Both the position numbers and the translations under genes were made by a program. A stretch of DNA of 64,000 bases, taken from NCBI GenBank assembly GCA_900766195.1, contig CAAFUN010000168.1:1-64000 (forward strand), given 5' to 3'. The notes beneath the pieces were generated by a model. It was not told the DNA's origin, did not search any database, and saw nothing but the letters and a program-made list of their open reading frames with translations. This document shows, in pieces, positions 34,086 through 43,608 of the stretch. How positions within the stretch are numbered: position 1 is the stretch's first letter; each line of letters begins with the position of its first letter. This DNA is from an uncultured Bacteroides sp. (GTDB lineage: Bacteria > Bacteroidota > Bacteroidia > Bacteroidales > Bacteroidaceae).

Positions 34086-36467
34086 ATGAATAAAAACGTA
34101 ATAGGAGCATTTATCCTACTTACTCTGACTACTGGAAAAGCTTTCGCTGATGAATCAGATAGCCTGAAAGTAGTGGATATTGAAGCGATAACGGTGATTG
34201 CAACCCCGAAAGAGAGTCGCAAGTTGCGCGAGCAACCTTGTGCCAGCACACAGCTTTCGCAACAAGACCTGCAAAACAAACAAATCAACTCGGTTAAGAA
34301 TCTGACAGCTATTGTACCCAACTTCTACATACCAGATTACGGTTCAAAGTTAAGTTCTGCCCTGTATATCCGCGGCATCGGTTCGCGTACCAATACTCCG
34401 TCTATAGGTCTCTATGTAGACAATATGCCGTATATTGACAAATCGGCCTTCGACTTCAATTATTTCGATGTAGAGCGAATAGACGTACTTCGCGGTCCTC
34501 AATGTACTCTTTATGGACGAAACGCCATGGGAGGTATTATTAAGATACACACCAAATCGCCTTTTGCCTATCAAGGCACGGACTTACGGCTTGGAGCAGG
34601 CACACACAACTCGTACAAAGGTTCCGTGACACACTACGAGCAAGTCTCCAAAAGATTTGCTTACTCGTTAGGAGGGTTCTATAATTATGAGGGAGGATTT
34701 TATCGCAACGCAGCACGCAACAACGAACGGATGGACAGCGAACAATCTACCGGCGGACGTTTCCGGGCTATCTATCTACCTTCCGATAATTGGAAGATCG
34801 ATTTAAACATAAGCTATGAATATACCGATCAAGGAGCATTCCCCTATGGACTTTATGATAAGACAACCGGAAAGATGGCACAACCAGCATACAATGATAA
34901 GAGCAGCTATCTTCGAAACTTGCTAAATACCGGAGTCACTGCAGAATATCAAGGAAAGCACTTTCTATTCAGTAGTATTACAAGCCATCAATTCCTAAAT
35001 GATCGCATGCATATTGACCAAGACTTTACGCCAAAAGACATCTTTACTTTGGAGCAAAAGCAACACATCAATACACTTAGTCAGGAATTTGTAATGAGAA
35101 GCAAAAATAACCAACGCTGGCAATGGACAAACGGTATATTCGGTTTCTATCAATGGCTCAAAACCGATGCTCCGGTCACCTTCAAAAAAGAGGGAGTAAA
35201 GCAAATGATAGAGAATAATGTCAACGATGTTTTTGATGGTTTAGCAAACAACCCGCGTGCTCCACGCATGCACATGACCGTCAACAGCAATCAGCTCTAT
35301 AGTGGTGAAAACGTTAAGACACCTACTTTAAGCGGAGCCATCTACCATCAATCTACATTCAATGACTTACTGGTAAAGGGGTTATCCGCCACTTTGGGGT
35401 TGCGACTTGACTATGAAAAGATAAAGATGAACTACCGTTCTCCATCCTCTACGCTCAACTTCGACTTTCTGCTAAGCATGTCCTCTCAATTCTCTATTGC
35501 CAAAAACGGTTTGGAAGCAAATAGTAATCTACAAGGTAAGGAGAGCACGGACTACGTACAACTTCTTCCTAAGTTCGCCTTACAATACGAATGGCAGAAA
35601 GGAAACAATGTCTATGCTACCGTATCACGCGGCTACCGAAGCGGAGGATATAATATACAAAGTTTTTCGGATTTGGCAACCGTCTCATTAAAGAACAGTA
35701 TGATTGATGCTTTGGCTGCGGCCTTTGCTGCCGACCCGAGCTTCTCGTCCATGACAGGACAGATTAGCAAGATGAAGAGTGAGATCCCCAATATCAATCA
35801 AGCTACACATTACAAGCCCGAATACACTTGGAATTATGAATTGGGAAGCCATCTCACCCTATGGGAAGGACGTGTGACCGCCGACTTATCGGCTTTCTTG
35901 ATGGAAACACGCAACCAACAACTCACCCGTTTTGCGGAAAGCGGACTGGGACGTGAAACGGTCAATGCAGGTAGAAGTCGTAGCATTGGCGCAGAAGCAT
36001 CTCTGGCAGCGGCAATTACCACCAACTTCCAATTGAATGCTAATTACGGCTATACACATGCCACATTTAGAGACTACGTCACCAACGCCAAAGTAGACGG
36101 TAAAATACAAGAGGTCAGTTATAATGGCAACTACGTTCCATTTGCTCCAAAACAGACATTGGCATTGGGTGGACAATACACTTTCCACCTCAACCGTGGA
36201 TACTGGTTGGATCACATTGTACTTAATGCAAACTACACTGGTGTAGGACGCATCTATTGGACGGAACAAAATAATATGAGCCAAGCTTTCTACGGTACAC
36301 TAAACGGACTACTCAGTTTGCAAAAAGGAAATGGAGAAATCAATTTTTGGGTGCGTAATGCCTTGAATAAGGATTATGCTACATTCTATTTTGAATCAAT
36401 GAGTAACGGATTTATGCAAAAGAGTCATCCCATTCAAGCCGGTATAGAAGTTCGTTGTCGTTTCTAA
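34086..36467 (+). CDS. TonB-dependent outer-membrane receptor
   Basis: A 793-aa receptor for energised uptake of a scarce ligand across the outer membrane. The leader is MNKNVIGAFILLTLTTGKAF followed by ADESD; the longer frame to 33978 runs back through the presumed promoter and is not used. A TonB-box-like EAITVIATP follows, then the plug domain (NLTAIVPNFYIPDYGSKLSS, YIRGIGSRTNTPSIGLYVDN, VERIDVLRGPQCTLYGRNAM). The rest is a 22-strand-type barrel ending SHPIQAGIEVRCRF. There is no SusC-type CarboxypepD_reg extension and no SusD partner, so a siderophore, heme or metal-complex receptor is more likely than a glycan one. The His/Met-rich regulator lies just upstream. Confidence 0.9.
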   Translation: MNKNVIGAFILLTLTTGKAFADESDSLKVVDIEAITVIATPKESRKLREQPCASTQLSQQDLQNKQINSVKNLTAIVPNFYIPDYGSKLSSALYIRGIGSRTNTPSIGLYVDNMPYIDKSAFDFNYFDVERIDVLRGPQCTLYGRNAMGGIIKIHTKSPFAYQGTDLRLGAGTHNSYKGSVTHYEQVSKRFAYSLGGFYNYEGGFYRNAARNNERMDSEQSTGGRFRAIYLPSDNWKIDLNISYEYTDQGAFPYGLYDKTTGKMAQPAYNDKSSYLRNLLNTGVTAEYQGKHFLFSSITSHQFLNDRMHIDQDFTPKDIFTLEQKQHINTLSQEFVMRSKNNQRWQWTNGIFGFYQWLKTDAPVTFKKEGVKQMIENNVNDVFDGLANNPRAPRMHMTVNSNQLYSGENVKTPTLSGAIYHQSTFNDLLVKGLSATLGLRLDYEKIKMNYRSPSSTLNFDFLLSMSSQFSIAKNGLEANSNLQGKESTDYVQLLPKFALQYEWQKGNNVYATVSRGYRSGGYNIQSFSDLATVSLKNSMIDALAAAFAADPSFSSMTGQISKMKSEIPNINQATHYKPEYTWNYELGSHLTLWEGRVTADLSAFLMETRNQQLTRFAESGLGRETVNAGRSRSIGAEASLAAAITTNFQLNANYGYTHATFRDYVTNAKVDGKIQEVSYNGNYVPFAPKQTLALGGQYTFHLNRGYWLDHIVLNANYTGVGRIYWTEQNNMSQAFYGTLNGLLSLQKGNGEINFWVRNALNKDYATFYFESMSNGFMQKSHPIQAGIEVRCRF

Positions 36468-36476
36468 ATACTACAG

Positions 36477-36516
36477 AATAAAAGTTTGCAAACACTTCTG
36501 TCTGCAGACTTTTATT
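36477..36516. terminator. Bidirectional terminator between the TonB receptor and zinc-ribbon genes
   Basis: AATAAAAGTTTGCA and TGCAGACTTTTATT pair over 14 positions with one G-T type mismatch around a 12-nt loop; A and T runs at the arms suit both directions. It overlaps the stop of the minus-strand gene. Confidence 0.7.
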
Positions 36517-37558
36517 CGTTTATTGCGCCGCAATAAGGACATTTACCTTTCGTTTTCAATCGCTTCCCACATTGTCCACAACGATAATGATAAATCAATG
36601 TGGTGTGTATTTTCTTAAAAAAAATCCAGATAAAAGCGGCAAAGAACAAATAACCCAAATAAATATGAGTGGTCAAGATAAAGAAGAAATAACAAAAGAT
36701 ACAACATGATGCCAGCCCTAATAAATAGAAAAAGGCTTCTTCGGGAGAAAGCTGGTGAAAGATATCATCCATAGCAGCAAGTAGTACAACGACAAACAGC
36801 CATATACTTAACAAGAAGACAGACAACACAAATGGAACTTTAAAGGGAGACAACGTTGGATTAAAATAAAAATGCTCCCATGTACCCGGAATAAAAACCT
36901 GAATGCTCTCATACATCATAGCGCTGAAAGCCATAAGCAAACAAAGCAGCAGAGGGTATGCACTATCTATATCATTAAAATAAACGATCTTCAACTGCTT
37001 CTGTCTAAAGAGTCGAAATATCCATGCAGCGATAAACAAGGCAAAGACCACAACAAAATAGGAAGCATGTGTGTCACTAAACAGATAGATAAATTGAGAA
37101 ATACTGTCTGTAGGAACAAAAGCACGTTTCAACTCTTTCTCCCTGATCCACCCTTGCACATCCTGAGTATGAGCCAACTTCACCCAAACCGTATCCACAC
37201 TATCTTTAGGATGTATGGCAAACTCAGCTACCACTACCCTATCACCATGACGAAGCATATTGTAGCTATCTTTAACCGGAAGTGCTGCTATCTTTATAGA
37301 ATCGGAAATGACTTGTAAATTTGTATTTAGTGTATAGTGACGCTGATAAAGATAAGATAAAGAGTCACGCGTCTTGCTATCCAAATCTTTATCTTTAAGA
37401 TGAGATTGGGGATAATAACAAGATATCAGGCATGCACTAAGGAATAAAAATGAAAAGAATAAAAACAGCCCATGCCCGGATGAGATAAGAGAGCAAAAAC
37501 GTCGGATAGGTATTAACCACCATTTCCCGAATACATTATAGCCTCCATTATTCTGCAT
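36512..37558 (-). CDS. Membrane protein with SH3-like segment and C-terminal zinc ribbon
   Basis: A 348-aa membrane protein with an N-terminal membrane segment (HGLFLFFSFLFLSACLISC), an extracytoplasmic SH3-like stretch (RHGDRVVVAEFAIHPKDSVD, then VQGWIREKEL), several hydrophobic spans between about residues 165 and 315, and a C-terminal C4 zinc ribbon (CGQCGKRLKTKGKCPYCG). I do not recognise a named family. Its start overlaps the end of the U32 gene by 11 nt, so it is translated from the same transcript. Confidence 0.75.
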   Translation of the reverse strand: MQNNGGYNVFGKWWLIPIRRFCSLISSGHGLFLFFSFLFLSACLISCYYPQSHLKDKDLDSKTRDSLSYLYQRHYTLNTNLQVISDSIKIAALPVKDSYNMLRHGDRVVVAEFAIHPKDSVDTVWVKLAHTQDVQGWIREKELKRAFVPTDSISQFIYLFSDTHASYFVVVFALFIAAWIFRLFRQKQLKIVYFNDIDSAYPLLLCLLMAFSAMMYESIQVFIPGTWEHFYFNPTLSPFKVPFVLSVFLLSIWLFVVVLLAAMDDIFHQLSPEEAFFYLLGLASCCIFCYFFFILTTHIYLGYLFFAAFIWIFFKKIHTTLIYHYRCGQCGKRLKTKGKCPYCGAINE

Positions 37559-39398
37559 AAATCTTCATTTGACAATTCTTACAATCAAAATCCAAACGGA
37601 AGCGTTTTCCATCAGTTCCTTGTAAATAATAAGGTTCTTGATAGGGAGAACGTTCTTTCTGATAAGTAGGACACCAGCCCATACTAAAGCGCAAGCAGTG
37701 TTTGCAAAACATCAACACCGCATCGGGCAATGCTTGTTTCTCGTAAGCAGGAGCAACGGAAACAATGCCATGATCATGATAAAAAGAAGCAGCAGCCGTG
37801 TTCATCACATTGCCAAGATAAGTCAACGCAGTGTTGTTTCCCGGCAAAGGATACTGATGAGTAGTTGGCTTCCATACAGCGATTTCCTGACGATAGTTAA
37901 TACGTCGTGCAGAAATCAGCCTTTCCACAATCTGTCGACGCCAATCCGCTAATAGTGAAGAAGGTATAAACCAATTTTCAGAAAAGCGAATTTCAATATC
38001 AGCAGACGAATCAATGACTTCAAACGGGGTATTACCCAATTTGCTCAACTGTATCCGCAGATTTTCCTGTTGAGATGTGCGAGCTAGTTCTTTCTGAAGT
38101 GTAAAAGAGAGCGTCACACGAGTTTCGTCTTCATCTGTTGCAGTCAAATCAAAACCAAACGAATTGTCTTTCAGCAGAAACGACAATCCGATCTTCCTCT
38201 CTGAAGATTTCTGCCCCAACAGCTTTTCAAATTCCCGATCATAATTACGATAAAGTACAGTACGAGGTCGAATGCGTTGTGCTTCTAAGGGATATATCTT
38301 ATTTCCATCGACCTTGTTAATCCGGAATCCCTTCAATTTACCCTGTTCATCCAAATAACACACACCATCACCATTGTGAAAGGGCTTCACTCCAGCTACA
38401 GTGAAATAAATGCCGTGATGCTCTTTGACTGTTCCCATCTCCTCTCCTAGAGACTTTGGAGTATCGAAGGAAGTCATTGCTATATCCCTCTCGCGCAAGA
38501 AATAGGGTGTTCCTCCCCTACTGAAGCTTTTGTCCAATTGCGGACTAAAAGTATAATGGCAAACGCCCGAAGAAGATTTGGCATATTCCTTCCTGCGTTT
38601 AAATAATGCGTCAAGCTTTTTGCGATAAGTCGCCGTTACATTCTTAACATACGACACATCTTTCAACCGTCCTTCTATTTTTAAAGTAGTAACACCCGAA
38701 TCAAGTAACTCTTCCAGCATATCACTCCGGTTCATATCTTTAAGAGAAAGTAAATGCTTATCGGCAACGATCACTTTTCCGTTGCTGTCTACCAAATTGA
38801 AAGGTAATCTACAAAATTGTGCACACTCTCCACGATTGGCACTGCGACCAAAACAAGCTTGGCTGACATAGCACTGGCCGCTATAGCTTACACAAAGAGC
38901 ACCGTGTACAAACACTTCTAAAGCAATGTCAGGACATGCTTCATGTATGTTCTTGATTTCATGAAGAGACAATTCGCGAGCCAATACCACCTGCTTAAAC
39001 CCTGCGTCACTTAGGAAACGGACTCTCTCAACCGATCTATTGTCCATCTGGGTACTGGCATGCAGTGGTATGGGAGGTAAGTTCAGACGAGTGATTCCCA
39101 TATCTTGCACAATTAAGGCATCTACGCCACTGCGATATAGCTGCCAAATGAGTTCTTCGGCCTCAGCAAGTTCCTCTTCTTTAAGAATAGTATTAATTGC
39201 GACAAAGATACGAGCATTATACAAATGGGCATGAACAACCAATGCAGCAATATCTGCTAGAGAATTGCCGGCATCCGAACGTGCACCAAACTTTGGTGCA
39301 CCAATATAAACAGCATCAGCACCGTGATTAATTGCTTCAATACCACATTCTAAATTTTTGGCAGGTGCCAATAACTCTATTTTCCGTTGCTTAATCAT
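37548..39398 (-). CDS. U32-family protein, RlhA-like 23S rRNA hydroxylation factor
   Basis: About 616 aa. The N-terminus is the U32 barrel: MIKQRKIELLAPAKNLECG, then AINHGADAVYIGAPKFGAR. A Cys-rich iron-sulfur region lies in GQCYVSQACFGRSANRGECA followed by QFCRLPF. The length and the C-terminal half (DUF3656-like, with further Cys residues in FCKHCLRFSMGWCPTYQ) fit RlhA, the 23S rRNA C2501 hydroxylation protein of E. coli, better than the shorter TrhP. The old peptidase name is probably misleading. The frame is open to a GTG at 39452, and an ATG at 39434 is also possible; I chose the ATG at 39398 because the conserved sequence begins there. Confidence 0.82.
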   Translation of the reverse strand: MIKQRKIELLAPAKNLECGIEAINHGADAVYIGAPKFGARSDAGNSLADIAALVVHAHLYNARIFVAINTILKEEELAEAEELIWQLYRSGVDALIVQDMGITRLNLPPIPLHASTQMDNRSVERVRFLSDAGFKQVVLARELSLHEIKNIHEACPDIALEVFVHGALCVSYSGQCYVSQACFGRSANRGECAQFCRLPFNLVDSNGKVIVADKHLLSLKDMNRSDMLEELLDSGVTTLKIEGRLKDVSYVKNVTATYRKKLDALFKRRKEYAKSSSGVCHYTFSPQLDKSFSRGGTPYFLRERDIAMTSFDTPKSLGEEMGTVKEHHGIYFTVAGVKPFHNGDGVCYLDEQGKLKGFRINKVDGNKIYPLEAQRIRPRTVLYRNYDREFEKLLGQKSSERKIGLSFLLKDNSFGFDLTATDEDETRVTLSFTLQKELARTSQQENLRIQLSKLGNTPFEVIDSSADIEIRFSENWFIPSSLLADWRRQIVERLISARRINYRQEIAVWKPTTHQYPLPGNNTALTYLGNVMNTAAASFYHDHGIVSVAPAYEKQALPDAVLMFCKHCLRFSMGWCPTYQKERSPYQEPYYLQGTDGKRFRLDFDCKNCQMKIYAE

Positions 39399-39469
39399 CT
39401 GCTTGTCTAACTTTCTTATCCTTTTTTCAACCATTCCAACATTATATAGCACTCGAAAGCTTTTTATAC

Positions 39470-40387
39470 TTACTTAATATCATTAATATTGAAAGGAGTC
39501 TCCTGATACACAAAATAATTCAGCCAATTGGAAAACAACAAATTAGCATGGGCTCTCCAACGTACACATATTCCTTGTTTAGGATCATCATGCACATAAT
39601 AGTTACTTGGCATCTGGATGGAAAGTCCCTTCTTCAGATCTCTTTTGTATTCAGCATCCAATGTTAAGGGAGAATACTCAGAATGTCCCGTCACATAAAA
39701 CTCACGTCCACCACGTGCCATGACCATATAAATACCAGCATCATCCGAATCGGATAATATGGTCAGTTCCGGAACCTTTATAATATCTTCCTTTCTTATT
39801 TCAGTATGCCGACTATGAGGAACATAAAAGCTATCATCAAAGCCACGAAAAATAGAATGATGGGGTAACAGGCGATGATGTTCAAAGACTCCGAACATTT
39901 TCTTTGTAAGCGAATATTTGGGTATATTATAATAATGGTACAAACCTGCATATGCAGCCCAACAAATATAAAGCGTAGAAGTGACATGCGTACGTGCCCA
40001 ATCTAAAATTTCAGTCAACTCGTTCCAGTAAGTTACTTCTTCAAAATCCATCTGTTCTACTGGTGCCCCTGTTATAATCATGCCGTCATATTTCTCATTG
40101 CGCATTTTATCAAAATCCGTATAAAAAGCTTTCATATGCTCTATAGGCGTATTTCTCGAAGTATGGCTTTTTATTTTCATAAAAGAAATTTCAACCTGAA
40201 GAGGAGTATTGGACAATAGACGGATTAAATCAGTTTCCGTTGTTATCTTCAAAGGCATCAAGTTTAATATAGCAATACGCAGAGGACGTATATCCTGTTC
40301 TGTTGCGCGTGAAGTGTCAATAACAAAGATATTTTCTTCTTTCAACAACTCAATAGCCGGTAATTTGTCAGGTAAATTTAATGGCAT
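39470..40387 (-). CDS. metA: Homoserine O-acyltransferase (probably acetyl-CoA dependent)
   Basis: Acylates homoserine at the entry to methionine synthesis (305 aa, MetA family). Numbering from MPLNLPDK puts the nucleophile Cys at 142 (YICWAAYAGLYH) and His235 and Glu237 in VTGHSEY, the canonical triad positions. Residue 111 is Glu (ITGAPVEQM). In characterised MetA enzymes Glu111 goes with acetyl-CoA use and Gly111 with succinyl-CoA, so O-acetylhomoserine is the likely product. The ATG at 40387 is supported by a -7 box at 40415-40422; the open frame to 40417 overlaps that box. It draws on homoserine made by thrA. Confidence 0.94.
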   Translation of the reverse strand: MPLNLPDKLPAIELLKEENIFVIDTSRATEQDIRPLRIAILNLMPLKITTETDLIRLLSNTPLQVEISFMKIKSHTSRNTPIEHMKAFYTDFDKMRNEKYDGMIITGAPVEQMDFEEVTYWNELTEILDWARTHVTSTLYICWAAYAGLYHYYNIPKYSLTKKMFGVFEHHRLLPHHSIFRGFDDSFYVPHSRHTEIRKEDIIKVPELTILSDSDDAGIYMVMARGGREFYVTGHSEYSPLTLDAEYKRDLKKGLSIQMPSNYYVHDDPKQGICVRWRAHANLLFSNWLNYFVYQETPFNINDIK

Positions 40388-40414
40388 AGTCAGACTGATT
40401 ATTATAATACTACG

Positions 40415-40422
40415 CAAAGATA
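40415..40422 (-). promoter_or_regulatory. Promoter -7 box of metA
   Basis: CAAAGATA on the plus strand is TATCTTTG on the minus strand, matching TAnnTTTG, 27 nt upstream of the metA ATG. Confidence 0.6.
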
Positions 40423-40464
40423 CAAAAAAACAGTTAGGCTATTTGCTGCATAAAAAGAATAATA

Positions 40465-40472
40465 TACCTTTG
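40465..40472 (+). promoter_or_regulatory. Promoter -7 box and long leader of the fimbrillin/FISUMP gene
   Basis: TACCTTTG matches TAnnTTTG and is divergent from the metA promoter. It implies a leader of about 160 nt before the ATG at 40643. Near its 5' end GCGTT-ATTTA-AACGC (40483-40497) can form a hairpin. I could not match the leader to a known riboswitch. Confidence 0.5.
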
Positions 40473-40642
40473 CGCTCCTGAAGCGTTATTTAAACGCAGG
40501 AATAGAAAGAGCTGCCAAAATCTGGGGCCAAATATTCTTATCCTAAAGCCTTTTATCGACTTTTCCATACCAATATTGGGTTACTCAATCTATCTTAATC
40601 TTTTAATCTAATCAGAATTAAAACCTTTTCGGTAATATTGAC

Positions 40643-42547
40643 ATGGAAAACAAACATTCAAACGCTAAGTTCATAAGTACATTATGTCTTTATCTCACCT
40701 TCTCTCTCATTACAACATCGTGCATTAATCAAATTGAATCCGAAGTAAAACCAGGAACAGTACCTATCACTTTTTCCACAAAGATAGTAAGTCCAAAGAG
40801 CCGATCGACAGAGACACTCTTCAAACAGGGAGATAAAGTAGGGTTGTTTGCCATGCTTCATTCTACGGAAATCAATGAGAAGCGATACATCAATAACATG
40901 TGGTTGGAATGTGGAAATGACGGATCAACATTTACTCCAGAAAAAACTGTATTTTATCCGGAAGGAGAAGCTACCCTAGACTTTGTAAGCTATTACCCAT
41001 ACCAGTCAGAAGGTATTCCTCAAAAAGAATCTTCTTTATCTGTTTCAGTAAAAAGCGATCAAAGCACACTTGAGAACCATTCCCTATCAGATTTTCTGAT
41101 AGCTAGCACATCGAACATAGAGAGTAGCAATCAAGCTGTAGAGCTAAAATTCCAACATAAACTCACGAAACTTAAAATTACTCTTGTACCACAAGAAGGA
41201 GAAAGCGCCACTGATCTACTTAAATCAAATCCTTACATTGTGGCAACAAAATTTAAAACAAGAGCATCTTATGACTTAATAGATAACACATTTACGAATA
41301 TTAATACCGAAAACGATATTGTTCCATACGGTGAATGGAGCATCAATAAAGACGGAAATTTAGTAGGAAAAGAAATCATTATTATACCACAGGATATTAA
41401 TCAAGAAGCACAATCTTTCACGATAGACTTAAATGGAGAAATATATAATTGTCTTGCACCGACCATAAAAGTTAATAGTGGAGATCAGTGCGAAATTAAA
41501 ATTTCCACGAAGGAAAATACAAGCCGAATACTAACCGGGGTATCTGGTAAAATAGAAGAATGGGGCTCTACAGGACAAGGAGAGACACAGAATAATGCGC
41601 ATATAGCTGAAATACATTTAGCATCCCTATCTTTTAATCAATCTGATATCTACCGAATTTATCGTGAAGGCAGAGCAATTACTGAAATATGCAAGGAATA
41701 TCTCAAATCAGACAAACTTGATTCCAGAGCTATTGTAGCATACCCGATAGACGGGAACGATAATGCAAACTTAACCCAAGGAACAGTTTTGCAACTCTTA
41801 GACAGACAAGATGCGATTTGCGGTGGCACATTAAGTTGGGATATATCCAATAATTCTTTCACATATATGACAGGAGATCACTCATCTATTAACTCTTTCT
41901 ATCTGAGCAAAACAGGACAGGTTTCACTCCAGAAACCGGAAGTGAATATAACTCTAAATATTGTTAGCCAAAAAATCAGAGATATCCGAAAAGGCTTTTT
42001 GAAAGAATATCCTATGGTAAAAGTAGGAACACAGTATTGGATGAAAGAAAATCTGCAGACAGTTTTATACCAAGACGGAACGGCCATTCCATTACAAACA
42101 ATACTCGGAAACGGAGCAGGTTATTTCAAACCGGAAAAACAAGATATTTATTTTTATAACGGCGAAGCATTACTACAAAAGGATTTGGCACCTGAGGGTT
42201 GGAAAATACCGAATACTGATGATTGGATGAAACTAAAAAATTATCTCAATAACGACGCATCATTATTGAAAAGCGGTGAATGGCTAGAATTAACCGAGGG
42301 AGCAGGAGTACAACCAATAAACCCTATTTCCGGACTAAACATACTGCCTGTTGGAATGTGGAGAAATGATGAATATGCACAAGCCAAGAGGATGGTGGGA
42401 TATTGGAGTATAGATACCAACAGTAAAAAAATACCAGAAGAGACTTTCTTTTTTACAGGTAGCAATAATGATTTCGTTTCTGCAAGTTCTACAGCGGCAA
42501 GATCTAATTATTATAAAGGGCTGTCCATCCGCTGTATAAAAGAGTAA
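40643..42547 (+). CDS. Fimbrillin-family lipoprotein with FISUMP domain
   Basis: A 634-aa lipoprotein (lipobox TTSC, then INQIESEVKPG). The N-terminal part resembles the fimbrillin-like/Mfa-like family: VPITFSTKIVSPKSRST, FKQGDKVGLFAML, FLIASTSNIESSNQAVELKF, QHKLTKLKITLV. The C-terminal 190 residues are a FISUMP-type paralogous domain: VKVGTQYWMKENLQTVLYQD, IYFYNGEAL, LAPEGWKIPNTDDWMKL, ending YYKGLSIRCIKE. Such fusions are common among Bacteroidales surface lipoproteins. It stands alone between metA and metF, without the assembly genes seen at 9408-25230. Function is unknown; a surface adhesin-like role is inferred. Confidence 0.8.
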   Translation: MENKHSNAKFISTLCLYLTFSLITTSCINQIESEVKPGTVPITFSTKIVSPKSRSTETLFKQGDKVGLFAMLHSTEINEKRYINNMWLECGNDGSTFTPEKTVFYPEGEATLDFVSYYPYQSEGIPQKESSLSVSVKSDQSTLENHSLSDFLIASTSNIESSNQAVELKFQHKLTKLKITLVPQEGESATDLLKSNPYIVATKFKTRASYDLIDNTFTNINTENDIVPYGEWSINKDGNLVGKEIIIIPQDINQEAQSFTIDLNGEIYNCLAPTIKVNSGDQCEIKISTKENTSRILTGVSGKIEEWGSTGQGETQNNAHIAEIHLASLSFNQSDIYRIYREGRAITEICKEYLKSDKLDSRAIVAYPIDGNDNANLTQGTVLQLLDRQDAICGGTLSWDISNNSFTYMTGDHSSINSFYLSKTGQVSLQKPEVNITLNIVSQKIRDIRKGFLKEYPMVKVGTQYWMKENLQTVLYQDGTAIPLQTILGNGAGYFKPEKQDIYFYNGEALLQKDLAPEGWKIPNTDDWMKLKNYLNNDASLLKSGEWLELTEGAGVQPINPISGLNILPVGMWRNDEYAQAKRMVGYWSIDTNSKKIPEETFFFTGSNNDFVSASSTAARSNYYKGLSIRCIKE

Positions 42548-42577
42548 TGTCAGGCAGCGTATCTCATTTCTTTTTCG

Positions 42578-42585
42578 TATTTTTG
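42578..42585 (+). promoter_or_regulatory. Promoter -7 box of the metF-holB-ricT-gldH operon
   Basis: TATTTTTG matches TAnnTTTG and lies 50 nt upstream of the metF ATG, in the gap after the lipoprotein gene. Confidence 0.55.
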
Positions 42586-42635
42586 TCGCAATGTGAAGAA
42601 TATTCTAGCACCAAACAAAGATCACAAAAAAAGAG

Positions 42636-43589
42636 ATGAAGATCATTGACTTGATAAATAACAGCACTAAAACAGCTTTTTCATATGAGATACTTCCTCC
42701 GTTAAAAGGAACCGGAATTGAAAAATTATACAATACTATAAATATATTGCAGGAATTCAATCCTAGATATATTAATATCACTACACACCGTAGTGAATAC
42801 ATTTATAAAGATTTAGGAGAAGGCTTATTTCAGCGATACAAACTCAGGCGACGCCCCGGTACTGTAGCTGTAGCAGCTGCTATACAAAACAAATATAATA
42901 TTAAAGTAGTACCGCACATTCTTTGTAGCGGTTTTACTCGTGAAGAGACAGAATATGTATTACTTGATTTACAATTTCTGGGGATTACTGATTTACTCGT
43001 TTTACGTGGTGACAAAGCAAAGCATGAATCGGTTTTCACGCCTGATGGAGATGGCTATCATCACGCAATTCAACTCCAGAAACAAATTAACAACTTCAAC
43101 AAAGGGATATTTGTTGACGGTTCCGAAATGAAAATAACGCAGACTCCTTTTTCCTATGGAGTAGCTTGCTATCCGGAAAAGCACGAGGAAGCTCCTAATA
43201 TTGATACAGATATCTATTGGCTCAAACGCAAAATGGAATTAGGAGCAGAATATGCAGTAACACAACTCTTCTACGATAATCGGAAATATTTTGATTTTGT
43301 AGCTCGTGTTCGTCAGGCAGGTATTACCATTCCAATTATTCCGGGTATTAAACCTTTAAAAAAGCTAGATCAACTTAATATTGTTCCTAAGACCTTCAAA
43401 GTAGACATACCCGAAGCATTAGCCAAAGAAGTAGGCAAATGCAAAACAGATCTAGAAGTGGAACAAGTTGGAATAGAATGGTGCATACAACAATGCAAGG
43501 AACTGATAGAGCACAATATCCCAAGTATTCACTTCTACTCCATAGGTGCAGTTAATAGTATAAAAGAAGTGGCAAAAGTTATTTTTTAA
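42636..43589 (+). CDS. metF: Methylenetetrahydrofolate reductase
   Basis: Flavoenzyme (317 aa) reducing 5,10-methylene-THF to 5-methyl-THF, the methyl donor for methionine synthesis. Seen in the sequence: FSYEILPPLKGTGIEKLYNT (the catalytic Glu region), ITTHRSEY, VVPHILCSGFTREETEYVLL, DLLVLRGDKAKHE, FSYGVACYPEKHEEAPN, GAEYAVTQLFYDN and IPIIPGIKPLK. Length is standard for bacteria. It heads a tight same-strand run (gaps of 19, 28 and 26 nt) with holB, ricT and gldH. It lies 2 kb from metA, also a methionine gene. Confidence 0.95.
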   Translation: MKIIDLINNSTKTAFSYEILPPLKGTGIEKLYNTINILQEFNPRYINITTHRSEYIYKDLGEGLFQRYKLRRRPGTVAVAAAIQNKYNIKVVPHILCSGFTREETEYVLLDLQFLGITDLLVLRGDKAKHESVFTPDGDGYHHAIQLQKQINNFNKGIFVDGSEMKITQTPFSYGVACYPEKHEEAPNIDTDIYWLKRKMELGAEYAVTQLFYDNRKYFDFVARVRQAGITIPIIPGIKPLKKLDQLNIVPKTFKVDIPEALAKEVGKCKTDLEVEQVGIEWCIQQCKELIEHNIPSIHFYSIGAVNSIKEVAKVIF

Positions 43590-43608
43590 TAAAAGAGTCC
43601 GTAAGAAA

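Noticed and set aside
40388..40642. SAM riboswitch ahead of metA
   Set aside because: The -7 box lies only 27 nt from the metA ATG, leaving no room for a riboswitch on the metA transcript, and the divergent leader showed no SAM-aptamer pattern I could recognise.
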